Assembly (NCBI GenBank): GCA_023395755.1
Contig: JAEWYG010000205.1
Coordinates: forward strand, 1 to 16,475
Length of the DNA stretch: 16,475 nt
Direction of reading: 5' to 3'
Source: Actinomycetes bacterium
GTDB taxonomy: Bacteria; Actinomycetota; Coriobacteriia; Coriobacteriales; Eggerthellaceae
Made by a program: the position numbers and the translations under genes. Within the stretch, counting starts at the first letter, position 1. The number at the start of each line of letters is the position of its first letter. The notes beneath the pieces are model-generated. The model did not search any database, had not been told where the DNA came from, and saw nothing but the letters and a program-made list of their open reading frames with translations. Shown here piece by piece: positions 1-8,602 of the stretch.

Positions 1-91
1 CGACAAGGTTTGAGCGCAGCCGCGATCAAGCGGCGGAGTATCATAATCCGCAGAATCCTGAAACCAGTTGGTCGAACAGGTGGGAGTTGGC

Positions 92-1060
92 ATGGAAGTT
101 GCGTTCTATTTCTACACCATCATTATCATGCTCATCTGCGTTGCGGCCGGAACGATATCCTTGTCGGCTTATTTCGTATCGAGAAAACGTTCCGCACTCG
201 CTGTAGTTTCGTTTTTCTTTTTCTACTTTCTCGACGTTGCTCTTATTTTTCAAGACGAGTACTTAGGAATGAATACCGCCTACCAGCTCGATAATTTTTA
301 TTCCATCAGCCAACCGTTGCTTAAAACTCTCTTTGCCGTAGGAATTCTTGAATCACTCTGGCTTATCACCTGCGATTATCTCGACGAACGACGCCTCGCC
401 GTGATAATCAGTCCTGCCATCATTTTCATTGCCGCCAGTTTCGCTGTGGTAATGTTTGCTCCCGAAGGACCTTGGAAGCAATGGGGATTCTACAGCTTGC
501 GCCAAGCGTTTCTCATAGGAATGCTTGTTTTCGTATTCGTACGATACTTTCATACCAAAAACGAGGTTGAGCACGATCGTCTATACCGACAAAAAAGGTT
601 GTTTATAGTTACGGCAGTACTAACGGCGTGCATCATAGCTGAAGACTCATTCATGATTCTTATATGGAACCCGGTTACCACTCCGGGTGTTTCACTTTTG
701 CCGCTTTATATATCAGAGCGAAGCTTTTCTGAAAATGCACTCATGCTCTTTTATGCCTTTCTCGCACTCCAGCAAGCTGCGGAAACACTGCGTTTACGTT
801 TCAAGGAGCCACCCGCTTCAAGTAATCCAGCCTTACGGCAGCATGTTGACGATCTGCTTCCTGCCTACTGCTCCCGTCATCTTCTTACCGCTCGGGAGCA
901 AGTTGTTCTCGCCTTAATAATGCAAGGCAAAGACAACCAGAACATTGCAAGCGAACTACAACTCGCTGTTGGAACGGTAAAAGCGCACGTGCATAACATT
1001 TTGAAAAAAACCAATCACACCAGTCGCCAAGACCTAATACGAGACTTCTGGAAAGAATAA
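92..1060 (+). CDS. Membrane-bound LuxR-family transcriptional regulator
   Basis: A 322-residue protein with about seven hydrophobic helices (roughly residues 5-27, 35-53, 74-94, 102-122, 136-153, 169-192, 214-230), then a linker and a LuxR/GerE helix-turn-helix at 264-320. The HTH opens with LTAREQ (265-270) and contains VGTVKAHVHNILKKT (293-307), the recognition-helix region of this family. It is therefore probably a one-component sensor that detects a ligand at or in the membrane and binds DNA from the inner face. Proteins of this layout are numerous in Eggerthellaceae and often sit beside respiratory or drug-metabolising reductase operons. The start is ATG 92, five bases after AGGTGGGAG (78-86); a TTG at 68 would add eight residues and lacks such a site. 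A CATAAT (42-47) is a possible -10 box without a clear -35. Its targets and ligand cannot be read from the sequence. Confidence 0.88.
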   Translation: MEVAFYFYTIIIMLICVAAGTISLSAYFVSRKRSALAVVSFFFFYFLDVALIFQDEYLGMNTAYQLDNFYSISQPLLKTLFAVGILESLWLITCDYLDERRLAVIISPAIIFIAASFAVVMFAPEGPWKQWGFYSLRQAFLIGMLVFVFVRYFHTKNEVEHDRLYRQKRLFIVTAVLTACIIAEDSFMILIWNPVTTPGVSLLPLYISERSFSENALMLFYAFLALQQAAETLRLRFKEPPASSNPALRQHVDDLLPAYCSRHLLTAREQVVLALIMQGKDNQNIASELQLAVGTVKAHVHNILKKTNHTSRQDLIRDFWKE

Positions 1061-1078
1061 AACAACAACTCTCATACC

Positions 1079-1270
1079 CTAATCGCGCCAACGTTCTTCG
1101 CGTTCGGCTTCTCTGCGGTGCTCAGCATTTACCTCCTCTTCTTCTATCTCTACAGGACGCATGAGAAACCCTTGTTCCACGTCTTGAACAATAGGGTCTT
1201 CTCGCTCTGCCTTTTCTTGACGCCTTTCCTCACGATCGTGTTCTGACTCTTTTTTATGCAAGAAGGACAT
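1079..1270 (-). CDS. Small highly charged hypothetical protein
   Basis: A 63-residue ORF that ends 18 bp from the convergent LuxR gene. The sequence is dominated by Glu and Arg (for example HDREERRQEKAERE near the N terminus and HRREAEREERWRD at the end), with one short less charged stretch (IVQDVEQGFLMRPVEI). It has no membrane segment and no cysteine, and could be helical or coiled coil. The start was chosen at 1270 because AAAGGGG (1284-1278) lies seven bases before it; the ATG at 1276 would be only one base from that site. No family is recognised. The good ribosome binding site and the position in otherwise empty DNA favour a real gene, but the short length and biased composition leave doubt. 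Confidence 0.5.
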   Translation of the reverse strand: MSFLHKKESEHDREERRQEKAEREDPIVQDVEQGFLMRPVEIEEEEVNAEHRREAEREERWRD

Positions 1271-1350
1271 GAGCATACCCCTTTAGATCGATTGGCTACC
1301 TTGCCTTGATTTTCTGCCCCCCGCACAAAAAATCGGCGCCGTCTTTCAAG

Positions 1351-1379
1351 TTGACGATAAGACGTTGTCCGTCCATTAT
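1351..1379 (+). promoter_or_regulatory. Candidate sigma-70-type promoter of the GNAT gene
   Basis: TTGACG (1351-1356, five of six consensus bases) and CATTAT (1374-1379, four of six) are separated by 17 bp. Transcription would start near 1386, about 30 bases before the ATG at 1416. A shifted -10, TATGAT (1377-1382), would need a 20-bp spacer and is less likely. Confidence 0.45.
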
Positions 1380-1415
1380 GATGACGTTACCAATAACGAA
1401 ACGGAGCATTTCTTC

Positions 1416-2108
1416 ATGAACATACCGGGGCTCATTACCGTAAAACCCGATCAAACAAACCTTCTCGATAAACTCTCCCACATGGTAGGCACCTCCTTTT
1501 TGGAAGAAAGATGGTATATCACGTGGCTTGAAGCGCTCGACGCGCAAGGGATCGATCCTATACGTAAACAGATCATCACCCAAGCAGCCATACGCGGCGA
1601 CTACCAAGCAACGGCACCCTACGGTTGCATCCTTACCGTGCCCGACCACACGGCGGCAGTAAACGTATATCGCAAAAGCGAACTGGTCGATCTGCCTTGG
1701 TCGGGCTTACAAGAGCAAGCAGCAGGCGTGCTGGAAGCAGTGCTAACTCACGAGGAGCAACAACTGCTACTCGAGCGCATCGAAGAGATGGAACCCATCT
1801 CAGGCTCCGACTGGCCCCTACAAGTGGCCCACCCCGAAGACGACTTTCTCTACATCATTTCAATAGGCGTCGATTCTCTACAGCGCGGCACTGGTGCATT
1901 CGGGCGCTTATTCAAGCCTTTTCTGGCTTATGCCGATGACCAAGAGCTTGATTGTTATCTCGACTGTTATTCCGATCAACTCGAACAGCTCTACAACCAT
2001 TACGGCTTCGAGATTATCGAGCGGAAAAGCGATCCAGCATTCGCCGTCCACGAGCGGTGCATGGGGCGCCGTCCACAACCGAACCCTCTCACGATTGCCA
2101 AGAAGTAG
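1416..2108 (+). CDS. GNAT-family N-acetyltransferase
   Basis: A 230-residue protein whose C-terminal half has the GNAT fold signature. A beta strand, LYIISIGVD (145-153), runs into the acetyl-CoA pyrophosphate-binding loop QRGTGAFGRL (156-165), and YSDQLEQLYNHYGFEI (185-200) matches the usual end of the domain. The N-terminal 130 residues contain the substrate side and are not diagnostic. It would transfer an acetyl group from acetyl-CoA to an amine in the cytoplasm; the substrate is unknown. The start is ATG 1416, with GGAG at 1403-1406 nine bases upstream; an in-frame TTG at 1365 lies between the candidate promoter elements and was rejected. It appears to have its own promoter. Its last 20 bp overlap the end of the convergent phosphatase gene, so no terminator fits between them. 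Confidence 0.85.
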   Translation: MNIPGLITVKPDQTNLLDKLSHMVGTSFLEERWYITWLEALDAQGIDPIRKQIITQAAIRGDYQATAPYGCILTVPDHTAAVNVYRKSELVDLPWSGLQEQAAGVLEAVLTHEEQQLLLERIEEMEPISGSDWPLQVAHPEDDFLYIISIGVDSLQRGTGAFGRLFKPFLAYADDQELDCYLDCYSDQLEQLYNHYGFEIIERKSDPAFAVHERCMGRRPQPNPLTIAKK

Positions 2109-2901
2109 AGCCTATCTCGCCCAGGGAAAAGCGTTCGCCGTCGTAGCCGATACGCGTAACGCTGGCATTGGGAATTTTCGCCGGGTCGTTCACGCGGGAG
2201 GGATCCAGCAAGTACACCAGCGTGCGCACGACAAACGAATGCGTAACCACCAACGCATTGCCCCCGCCAGCCAAACGCACCGTCTCGCCCGCTTCCGCAA
2301 AAAAGCCGCTCAGGCGATTCTCAATACGATCGAAACATTCAGCACGGCCCGAAGTATCCGCTCGTGCAAGAACATCAGCTACTTCGGGCAAGCGACAGTT
2401 GTGATCTTGAAAAGACAGCTCCTCACCAAAGCCCTCGGTAAGCGCCGCATGCAACAATTCTCCAGGCTCGCCCTCTAAGTCGCCGTAGCACCATTCGCGC
2501 AACCGCGGATCTTGTGCAAGGGGCAACGATAGATTAGCAAAGGGGGAAATGCCCGACTGCGGCAAGAAGAGTCCGGCGTGCCCTTGAGCTTCGCCACGCG
2601 CGGCGGTCCATGACGCAAGCAACGCATCGAGCGTTTGCACCGCACGCCCACTATCGCTCGAAAAGGCCGCAGTAAAGTCAACTTCCGAAAGTCCACGTCC
2701 GAGTGCTTCTGCCGCACGCACACCTTCTTCCGTTAAGGGCGTATCACACCACCCTTGCACCTTGCCCATAACGTTGAACAAAGTTTGCCCATGGCGTACT
2801 ACATAGAAAACTACCGGATTGTCCTTGAGGGAAAAATCAGCGGAAGGCATCGAGAGCATGCCGTAACCTGATGAATGTGATCCTGCGTTGCCCAAAGCCA
2901 T
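2089..2901 (-). CDS. Histidine phosphatase family protein (phosphoglycerate mutase-like)
   Basis: A 270-residue protein of the histidine phosphatase superfamily. The RHG motif is at 36-38, with His37 the predicted phospho-acceptor. Other active-site elements follow: SGRAVQT with Arg86, Glu136 in LREWCYGDLEG, and the second histidine His221 in VVTHS. The first 28 residues are a Ser/Gly-rich extension with no clear signal peptide, so it should act in the cytoplasm. The family includes cofactor-dependent phosphoglycerate mutase, alpha-ribazole phosphatase and broad phosphatases; the sequence does not decide between them, and the lone position argues against a cobalamin role. The start is ATG 2901, with AAAGGTGAG just upstream; a GTG at 2919 adds six residues. 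It is the last gene of a four-gene operon, 18 bp after the COG2509 flavoprotein, and overlaps the convergent GNAT gene by 20 bp. Confidence 0.88.
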   Translation of the reverse strand: MALGNAGSHSSGYGMLSMPSADFSLKDNPVVFYVVRHGQTLFNVMGKVQGWCDTPLTEEGVRAAEALGRGLSEVDFTAAFSSDSGRAVQTLDALLASWTAARGEAQGHAGLFLPQSGISPFANLSLPLAQDPRLREWCYGDLEGEPGELLHAALTEGFGEELSFQDHNCRLPEVADVLARADTSGRAECFDRIENRLSGFFAEAGETVRLAGGGNALVVTHSFVVRTLVYLLDPSRVNDPAKIPNASVTRIGYDGERFSLGEIGSTSWQS

Positions 2902-2919
2902 AATCTCACCTTTCCGCAC

Positions 2920-4731
2920 CTAAACGGCGTGCTGCATATAGCCTTTTGCAAGTGACTCGGCAACCCGCAAGCCGTCGCATGCGGCGCTCATGATGCCACC
3001 AGCGTAACCGGCGCCTTCCCCACAAGGGTAGAGTCCCGAGTTTGGAGCGACAGGGATCGAAGAAGCCACAAGCAGCGCCTGCAAGTTTTCGTTACGCACA
3101 ATACGAACAGGACTAGAGCTACGAGTTTCCACACCCGTCATAACCGCGGAAGGATTGGCAAACCCTCGCAACTTGGCATCAAGTAACGGCAGAGCCTCGC
3201 TTAATGCTTCTACAACAAAAGGCGGCAGACATGCTCGCAAATCGCACCACACCACGCCACGAGCATACGTCGGGTGCACGGTAGCGCTTATCTCGCCAGC
3301 GTTCGACTGCGCTTTTTCTAGCACCCTTACCTTCTCATCATCCGCGGACAGCGAGGCGTGCGTCGATACGTTGGCAAACGACGAACCGTCCCCTCCTGCC
3401 AAAAAATCTCCCACCGTCTGTGCTGGCGCTTGGTAAGGAGAGCCGCCCGCTGCACGAGCAGCCTCGTAGGCAGCATGCTCCATGCAACGTTGCAAATCGA
3501 CACCCGCCAGAGGATCATCGCCCTCAAAATCCTCTGGTCCCACACCCACCAAAAGAGCGCTGTTGGCATTCTTCCCATCGCGCGCGTAGCGGCTCATGCC
3601 GTTCACCACAACGCCATCCTGTTCGCTCGCCGCACAAACAACCTCGCCACCAGGACACATGCAGAATGTATACACACTGCGTCCACTCGGCAGATGCACC
3701 GCCAGCTTGTAGTCGGCCGCGCCGAGAGTCGGATGCTCTGCCGCCTGGCCATACTGCGTCCGATTGATTTCTTCTTGATTGTGCTCAATACGCACACCGA
3801 CCGAAAATGGCTTCTGCTCCATACGAACACCGGCATCGCGCACAGCCTCGAACGTGTCCCGTGCGGAATGCCCACAGGCCAGCACTACACGGCTAGCATC
3901 AACAATCTCGCCCTCGCCCGTACGAGTGTCGCACACCTCAATACCCGAAAGAGTACTTTCCGAGAATCGCAAACCTGTCAACTGAGCATGGAAGCGCACC
4001 TCGCCTCCCGCATCGACGATTTGCTGACGCAGACGCCGCACCACCTCTACCAACTTGTCGGTGCCGATGTGTGGTTTCGCCTGCCAAAGAATTTCTTCAG
4101 GTACGCCAGCCTCAACAAACCAAGTCAGGACATGGCGAGCGAAAGGACTCTTGATATTAGTAGTAAGCTTGCCGTCCGAAAACGTGCCCGCACCACCTTC
4201 TCCGAACTGAATGTTCGTGTGACTGTCAAGCTGGCCGCCTCTATCGAAGGCCGCCACAGCAGCCAGACGCTCATCCACGTTCCCGCCACGTTCCAACACA
4301 AGAGGGCGCAGACCTGCGCGTGCGAGATAAAGCGCCGCAAACAAACCAGCAGGACCCGCACCCACTACGACAGGGCGCAGTTCGTCACCACACGCGAAGG
4401 CGCAATCGAGAGTTGGAACAAAAAGCGATTCATAGGACTCGTGACGCTTAACGTGCGTACCCGCAGCAGCACCCGCACCGCCACGCTGCGTGGCAGACAC
4501 CAGTACCTCTTCCTCAACAGCAACGTTGACAAACTCCACCGCCATCGTTGCTACGAAATGCACGTCACGCTTCTTTCGTGCATCCACACTGCGCTTCAAC
4601 AAGCGAATCGTACGCAGCTGCCTCTCAGGCACCCCCGCAGCGCAAGCGGCAGCCTTACGTAATAAGGCCTCTCCTTCTACACCCGGTACCCCTGCATCAA
4701 GTGGCAGTTTTACGTTTGAAATCTCAAGCAT
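2920..4731 (-). CDS. FAD-dependent dehydrogenase, COG2509 type
   Basis: A 603-residue flavoprotein. The N-terminal ~110 residues are the small domain typical of this family (LLKRSVDARKK at 44-54). The Rossmann dinucleotide-binding motif VVVGAGPAGL is at 121-130, followed by LVLERG (144-149), whose Glu should bind the FAD ribose. NIQFGEGGAGTFSDGKLTT (173-191) and FCMCPGGEVVCAASE (356-370), with Cys357 and Cys359, are family hallmarks. GEGAGYAGGIMSAACDG near 571-587 closes the FAD site. Length matches the usual 450-600 residues for the longer members. No member I can recall has an assigned reaction, so only cytoplasmic flavin redox chemistry is claimed. It starts 4 bp after the stop of the upstream BaiN-type flavoprotein, which implies translational coupling and perhaps joint function. 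Confidence 0.9.
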   Translation of the reverse strand: MLEISNVKLPLDAGVPGVEGEALLRKAAACAAGVPERQLRTIRLLKRSVDARKKRDVHFVATMAVEFVNVAVEEEVLVSATQRGGAGAAAGTHVKRHESYESLFVPTLDCAFACGDELRPVVVGAGPAGLFAALYLARAGLRPLVLERGGNVDERLAAVAAFDRGGQLDSHTNIQFGEGGAGTFSDGKLTTNIKSPFARHVLTWFVEAGVPEEILWQAKPHIGTDKLVEVVRRLRQQIVDAGGEVRFHAQLTGLRFSESTLSGIEVCDTRTGEGEIVDASRVVLACGHSARDTFEAVRDAGVRMEQKPFSVGVRIEHNQEEINRTQYGQAAEHPTLGAADYKLAVHLPSGRSVYTFCMCPGGEVVCAASEQDGVVVNGMSRYARDGKNANSALLVGVGPEDFEGDDPLAGVDLQRCMEHAAYEAARAAGGSPYQAPAQTVGDFLAGGDGSSFANVSTHASLSADDEKVRVLEKAQSNAGEISATVHPTYARGVVWCDLRACLPPFVVEALSEALPLLDAKLRGFANPSAVMTGVETRSSSPVRIVRNENLQALLVASSIPVAPNSGLYPCGEGAGYAGGIMSAACDGLRVAESLAKGYMQHAV

Positions 4732-4735
4732 ACAA

Positions 4736-6043
4736 CTACCTATCCTCTATAATGCGTGCAGCAGCGCACCGGCCCGCAACCAATCCACTTGCCCAAGCCC
4801 AGTGCAGGTTGTAGCCACCGCAGGGAGCATCTACGTCTAACGTCTCACCAGCCACAAACAGGCCTTTATCCCGACGTGATTCCAGCGTGGCAGCATCGAA
4901 GTTGTCCACCACAAAACCTCCGCGCGTTACCTGACACTGACGCACCTCGCCAATGCCCTCAATTTTCAGGGATAACGCCTTTAGCGACACCGCCAATGCG
5001 GCTACGTCAGATTTTCTCAACACCGCCTCAGGACGCAGCTTTGCCTGCTTCAGCACTACTGATGCCACGGGAGGCAGCAACAGCCCACGCAAGTATGCTT
5101 CCGCCGTGAGAGATTGCCTCCGAGCCGCCAGACGCTTACGACGGCTAAACAGGTAGCTCTCGCAATCGGAGGCGGAAACAAACGGGAGTAAATCAATAAG
5201 TAGCGTGTCACCTGGACAAGCGAAACGAGAGAGGTTGAACACCGCAATACCCGATACCCCATAGGAGCGAAAGAGCAACTCACCCTCTTCGTGTGCCTTA
5301 ACCACACCGTCAGAGCCTACTAAAGCAAGCGCGGCCCTCACGCGAATATTGTCCAAACTTTTTGCAACCTTGCCAACGGTACGCAAAGGCCCTAGAACAG
5401 GCTGCATCGCCACCGTCTGATAGCTCGCAGGCAGCAACCCCTCGAACCTGCGTCCACCGCAGGCCACAATAACTGCCTCAGCATGCTCTACCGCACCATC
5501 AGCAAAGTGTAGGTGAAAACGCCCACCCTCATGCTCAGGCAGCACCACCTGACTGACCGCATTACCGCATGCCTCTCGTGCGCCTACCGCAGCGCACGCA
5601 GCGCGCAGCACGTCTAATACCGTAGATGCTTTGTTCGTGAAGGGATACAACCGCCCCTCGTCGTCTTCGCGCCATTCCAGGCCGGCATCAGCAAAAAAGG
5701 CATGTACCGGGTCTTCCCCGTTTGCCCTTGGGTTTGCGCTCTCGCCTGCGTCCGCATTCGCGTTTCCATGTCCAGCGAGCGCAGCATGCTGCTGCCGCAA
5801 TGCCTGCAGAACTTCTCCAACGAATGCGCTGTTGCGGTAATACGCTGCATCAACGCACACATTCGAGAAGTTACACCGCCCATTGCCGGTAGCCAAAACC
5901 GAACGCCCTACACGCTCGTCAGCTTCGTACAACACAACTTCAACGGCGGAAGCCGCGCTACGTCGCGTGCGCAGCGCTTCGCCCGCTGCCACTGCAGCCG
6001 CCAACCCCGCGGCACCGCCGCCTATAATTGCAAGTTTTTTCAT
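4736..6043 (-). CDS. BaiN/HI0933-type NAD(P)/FAD-dependent oxidoreductase
   Basis: A 435-residue flavoprotein of the HI0933/YhiN/BaiN family (COG2081). The FAD-binding loop IIGGGAAGLAAA is at 6-17, the acidic end of strand two is YEAD (39-42), the family signature TGNGRCNFSN is at 52-61, and GLFVAGETLDVDAPCGGYNL (394-413) is the C-terminal FAD-contacting stretch. BaiN of Clostridium scindens has been linked to bile-acid 7-dehydroxylation, but most members are of unknown function, so no bile-acid role is claimed. Two oddities: a low-complexity Ala/Asn/Gly-rich insert (about 91-110), and the absence after CGGRRFE (196-201) of the Gly-rich TGSTGDGY-like segment that usual members carry there. 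The ribosome binding site (GGAG, two bases before ATG) is poorly spaced, so translation may depend on the upstream ATPase gene 15 bp away. Confidence 0.88.
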   Translation of the reverse strand: MKKLAIIGGGAAGLAAAVAAGEALRTRRSAASAVEVVLYEADERVGRSVLATGNGRCNFSNVCVDAAYYRNSAFVGEVLQALRQQHAALAGHGNANADAGESANPRANGEDPVHAFFADAGLEWREDDEGRLYPFTNKASTVLDVLRAACAAVGAREACGNAVSQVVLPEHEGGRFHLHFADGAVEHAEAVIVACGGRRFEGLLPASYQTVAMQPVLGPLRTVGKVAKSLDNIRVRAALALVGSDGVVKAHEEGELLFRSYGVSGIAVFNLSRFACPGDTLLIDLLPFVSASDCESYLFSRRKRLAARRQSLTAEAYLRGLLLPPVASVVLKQAKLRPEAVLRKSDVAALAVSLKALSLKIEGIGEVRQCQVTRGGFVVDNFDAATLESRRDKGLFVAGETLDVDAPCGGYNLHWAWASGLVAGRCAAARIIEDR

Positions 6044-6058
6044 TGCTCCATCATATTC

Positions 6059-8401
6059 TTAGATTAAACTCGCCAAACGTTTGGCGTGCCAGCGACCAAA
6101 AATACCGTACAGCACCTGAAATACCACAGCAACCACCAAGGCACATCCCACAAACAGTATCGTCATTTCTTGCGTAAACGCCACGATGCCGAATAAGCCG
6201 TGAAATAGCGTTGCCCCCAACACCGTACCTCCCGCCACAACCAGCAATAACGCAGCACGAATAGGCGTGAAGGGCACGCACAAACGTACCACTAGCATAA
6301 ATCCTACCCAAGCTGTTAGCAATACACACAGTGTGGACACCTGACCATAATCAAATCCCAGCACGCGATAACCGATAATATTCGTCGTTAATACCACTGC
6401 CACAGCGCAAAGAGCACCTGGTATCGACTTTACAATAACGTTTTCCAAGAACCGTCCCCGAATACGATCTTTGTTTGGCTCCAACGCCAGCACAAACGAT
6501 GGAATGCCAATGGTGAAAGCCGATATCAATGTCATCTGTATGGGCTGGAACGGATACTGCCAAGGCAGGAAGATAAACAATACTGCCAACGACATAGACA
6601 GCAGCGTCTTAACCAAGAACAGCGAGGCTGAGCGTTGTAGATTATTGATTGAACGACGCCCCTCTGCTACCACCTTTGGCATACTGGCGAAATCGTTGTC
6701 CACTAAAACCAACTGCGCCACATTACGAGCAGCATCTGAGCCAGCCGCCATGGCCACCGAACAATCGGATTGCTTCAGCGCAAGCGTGTCATTAACGCCA
6801 TCACCCGTCATAGCCACCACATGTCCGCGCTTCTGCAATGCGATAACGAACTCTTTCTTCTGCTCGGGCTTCACCCTACCAAACACATGGTAACGCTCGA
6901 TCGCATCGGCTACCTGCTCGGGTGTTTTAAGGGTCGTAGCATCAACGTACTGGTCGGCCCCCGGCACACCTACCTTTTGCGCAATGCCCGAAACCGTGCG
7001 AGGATCATCGCCCGATATAACGTTTACCGTAACGCCCTGATCCTTGAAATAGCTGATAGTTTGCGCTGCCGTCGCACGTATTTGATCATGAATACTCACA
7101 AAACCAAGAGGTATCGGATCGCCAACAAGTTCTCCGTCTTCAGTGAAACCATTTACGCGTGCCACCAACAGTACGCGGGCGTCTTCAGCAAGCCTACCTG
7201 CCTGGTTCTCCACCGCAGCATAGTTACTGCCTAACACAAACTGCGCAGCCCCCATGACATAAGAGAGCCCACCCTCAAACACAGCGCCAGACCACTTCTT
7301 ATCAGACGAAAATGGCACCACGCGCACAACGTCGAGTTTCTTTACCGGACTTTCCGCATAATATTCGATAATAGCTTGCGCTGTTTCGTTGGGGTCTTCG
7401 TCGGCCGCAACCAGGGAAGCTAACGCCGTATCCACCTCGGTCGCATTGGTGCCATCTACCGCCTCAACGGAGGCAACCTCCATCGCACCCGTGGTAATGG
7501 TGCCTGTTTTATCCAAACAGAGGGTATCTACACGGGCTAACGTCTCGATGCAGTATAACTGCTGCACCAGCACCTTGCTTTGAGCAAGACGCACCACCGC
7601 CACCGCCAATACCGTGGATGTCAGCAGAATAAGACCCTCGGGAATCATACCCACCAGCGCTGCGGTAGTAGATAAGATGGCATCGTTAAACGCTACGCCA
7701 TGGTTGAAAAACTCACGCGCAAACAGGATGGCACCCAGCGGAAAGATAATGAAGCTAACGAACTTGATGATGCCATTCAAACTGTTCATGATCTCGGAGT
7801 TCACTGCCTTATGCTGCTTGGCCTCCGAACTGATCTTGGCAGCGTAATTTTCCTTGCCCACATGCACAACGCGCGCCGTAACCATGCCGGCGTTCACAAA
7901 CGAACCACTCATAAGCTCGTCGCCTGGCTTCTTCTTGATAAGGTTACTCTCGCCGGTAAGCAGGCTCTCGTTCATGTCGCATGCGCCTGTTACCACTTCA
8001 GCGTCAGCGGGAACTTGGTCTCCGCGACCCAGTACCATAAGGTCGTCGCGTACCACCTCGTGCAAGGGTATCTCGATACGCATGCCGTCGCGAATAACCA
8101 TAGCATGCGAGCCGGCAACAATAGAAAGGCGGTCTGTCGTGCGCTTTGAACGAATTTCCTGTACGATGCCAATAATAGTGTTCAATACAATAACCAACAT
8201 AAACAGCATATTCTTATACGAGCCAGTTATAAGAACAAACAACGCAAGTATCACGTTAATAAGATTGAATAACGTACAAACATTACTCAGTACAATCTGC
8301 TTGACAGAGCGCGTTTTCACATCCACGTCAGCGTTCACGTCGCCGCGGGCTACTCGCTCGGCTACTTCCGCAGAAGTTAAGCCCGTTGGTTGTTTATCCA
8401 T
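6059..8401 (-). CDS. Cation-translocating P-type ATPase (CtpE/calcium-type)
   Basis: A 780-residue HAD-type P-type ATPase with all core motifs: TGES (149-152, dephosphorylation loop), PEGL (254-257, in the ion-binding helix), DKTGT (297-301, phosphorylated Asp297), a nucleotide-binding KWSG (369-372), ISGDDPRTV (462-470) and TGDGVND (532-538). Hydrophobic helices lie in pairs before and after the TGES domain, with about six in the C-terminal 200 residues. There is no N-terminal CxxC heavy-metal domain and no CPC motif, so it is not a copper or zinc exporter. The PEGL helix and the start RSVKQIVLSNVCTLFN resemble CtpE-like and streptococcal calcium-type pumps, so export of Ca2+ or a similar divalent ion is the best guess. 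The start is ATG 8401 with AAGGA six bases upstream. It is the first gene of the four-gene operon. Confidence 0.92.
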   Translation of the reverse strand: MDKQPTGLTSAEVAERVARGDVNADVDVKTRSVKQIVLSNVCTLFNLINVILALFVLITGSYKNMLFMLVIVLNTIIGIVQEIRSKRTTDRLSIVAGSHAMVIRDGMRIEIPLHEVVRDDLMVLGRGDQVPADAEVVTGACDMNESLLTGESNLIKKKPGDELMSGSFVNAGMVTARVVHVGKENYAAKISSEAKQHKAVNSEIMNSLNGIIKFVSFIIFPLGAILFAREFFNHGVAFNDAILSTTAALVGMIPEGLILLTSTVLAVAVVRLAQSKVLVQQLYCIETLARVDTLCLDKTGTITTGAMEVASVEAVDGTNATEVDTALASLVAADEDPNETAQAIIEYYAESPVKKLDVVRVVPFSSDKKWSGAVFEGGLSYVMGAAQFVLGSNYAAVENQAGRLAEDARVLLVARVNGFTEDGELVGDPIPLGFVSIHDQIRATAAQTISYFKDQGVTVNVISGDDPRTVSGIAQKVGVPGADQYVDATTLKTPEQVADAIERYHVFGRVKPEQKKEFVIALQKRGHVVAMTGDGVNDTLALKQSDCSVAMAAGSDAARNVAQLVLVDNDFASMPKVVAEGRRSINNLQRSASLFLVKTLLSMSLAVLFIFLPWQYPFQPIQMTLISAFTIGIPSFVLALEPNKDRIRGRFLENVIVKSIPGALCAVAVVLTTNIIGYRVLGFDYGQVSTLCVLLTAWVGFMLVVRLCVPFTPIRAALLLVVAGGTVLGATLFHGLFGIVAFTQEMTILFVGCALVVAVVFQVLYGIFGRWHAKRLASLI

Positions 8402-8602
8402 GCAAGGTCCTTGTCGTTATCGGCGCGGGCGGTGCTCACATCAAGCAACACCTCCGGCATGCAGGCGGTTTGCAATGTGCCTCATTGTACGACGACATTT
8501 ATACAAATAACCTCTCATCGGCGAGGATGGAAACTGTTTTCGCGTGAATCGCACAGAATACGTCTTTAACACTTCTTGCAAGCAGGCTATATAACCTTCC
8601 CA

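Noticed and set aside
1..91. Tail of an upstream gene at the left edge
   Set aside because: One frame reads DKV then a stop at 11-13, far too little to support a gene.
10..294. Open frame of 94 codons overlapping the LuxR start
   Set aside because: It runs in another frame over the first membrane helices, is Arg/His/Cys-rich and has no ribosome binding site; it is a shadow of the regulator gene.
1296..1649. Minus-strand ORF of 117 codons across the GNAT gene start
   Set aside because: It overlaps the GNAT gene and its promoter, has no matching ribosome binding site and resembles no family.
3358..4662. A 434-codon open frame antisense to the COG2509 flavoprotein
   Set aside because: Long only because of the codon bias on the opposite strand. 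The protein is Thr/Arg/His-rich with no motif, while the minus strand encodes an intact, recognisable enzyme.
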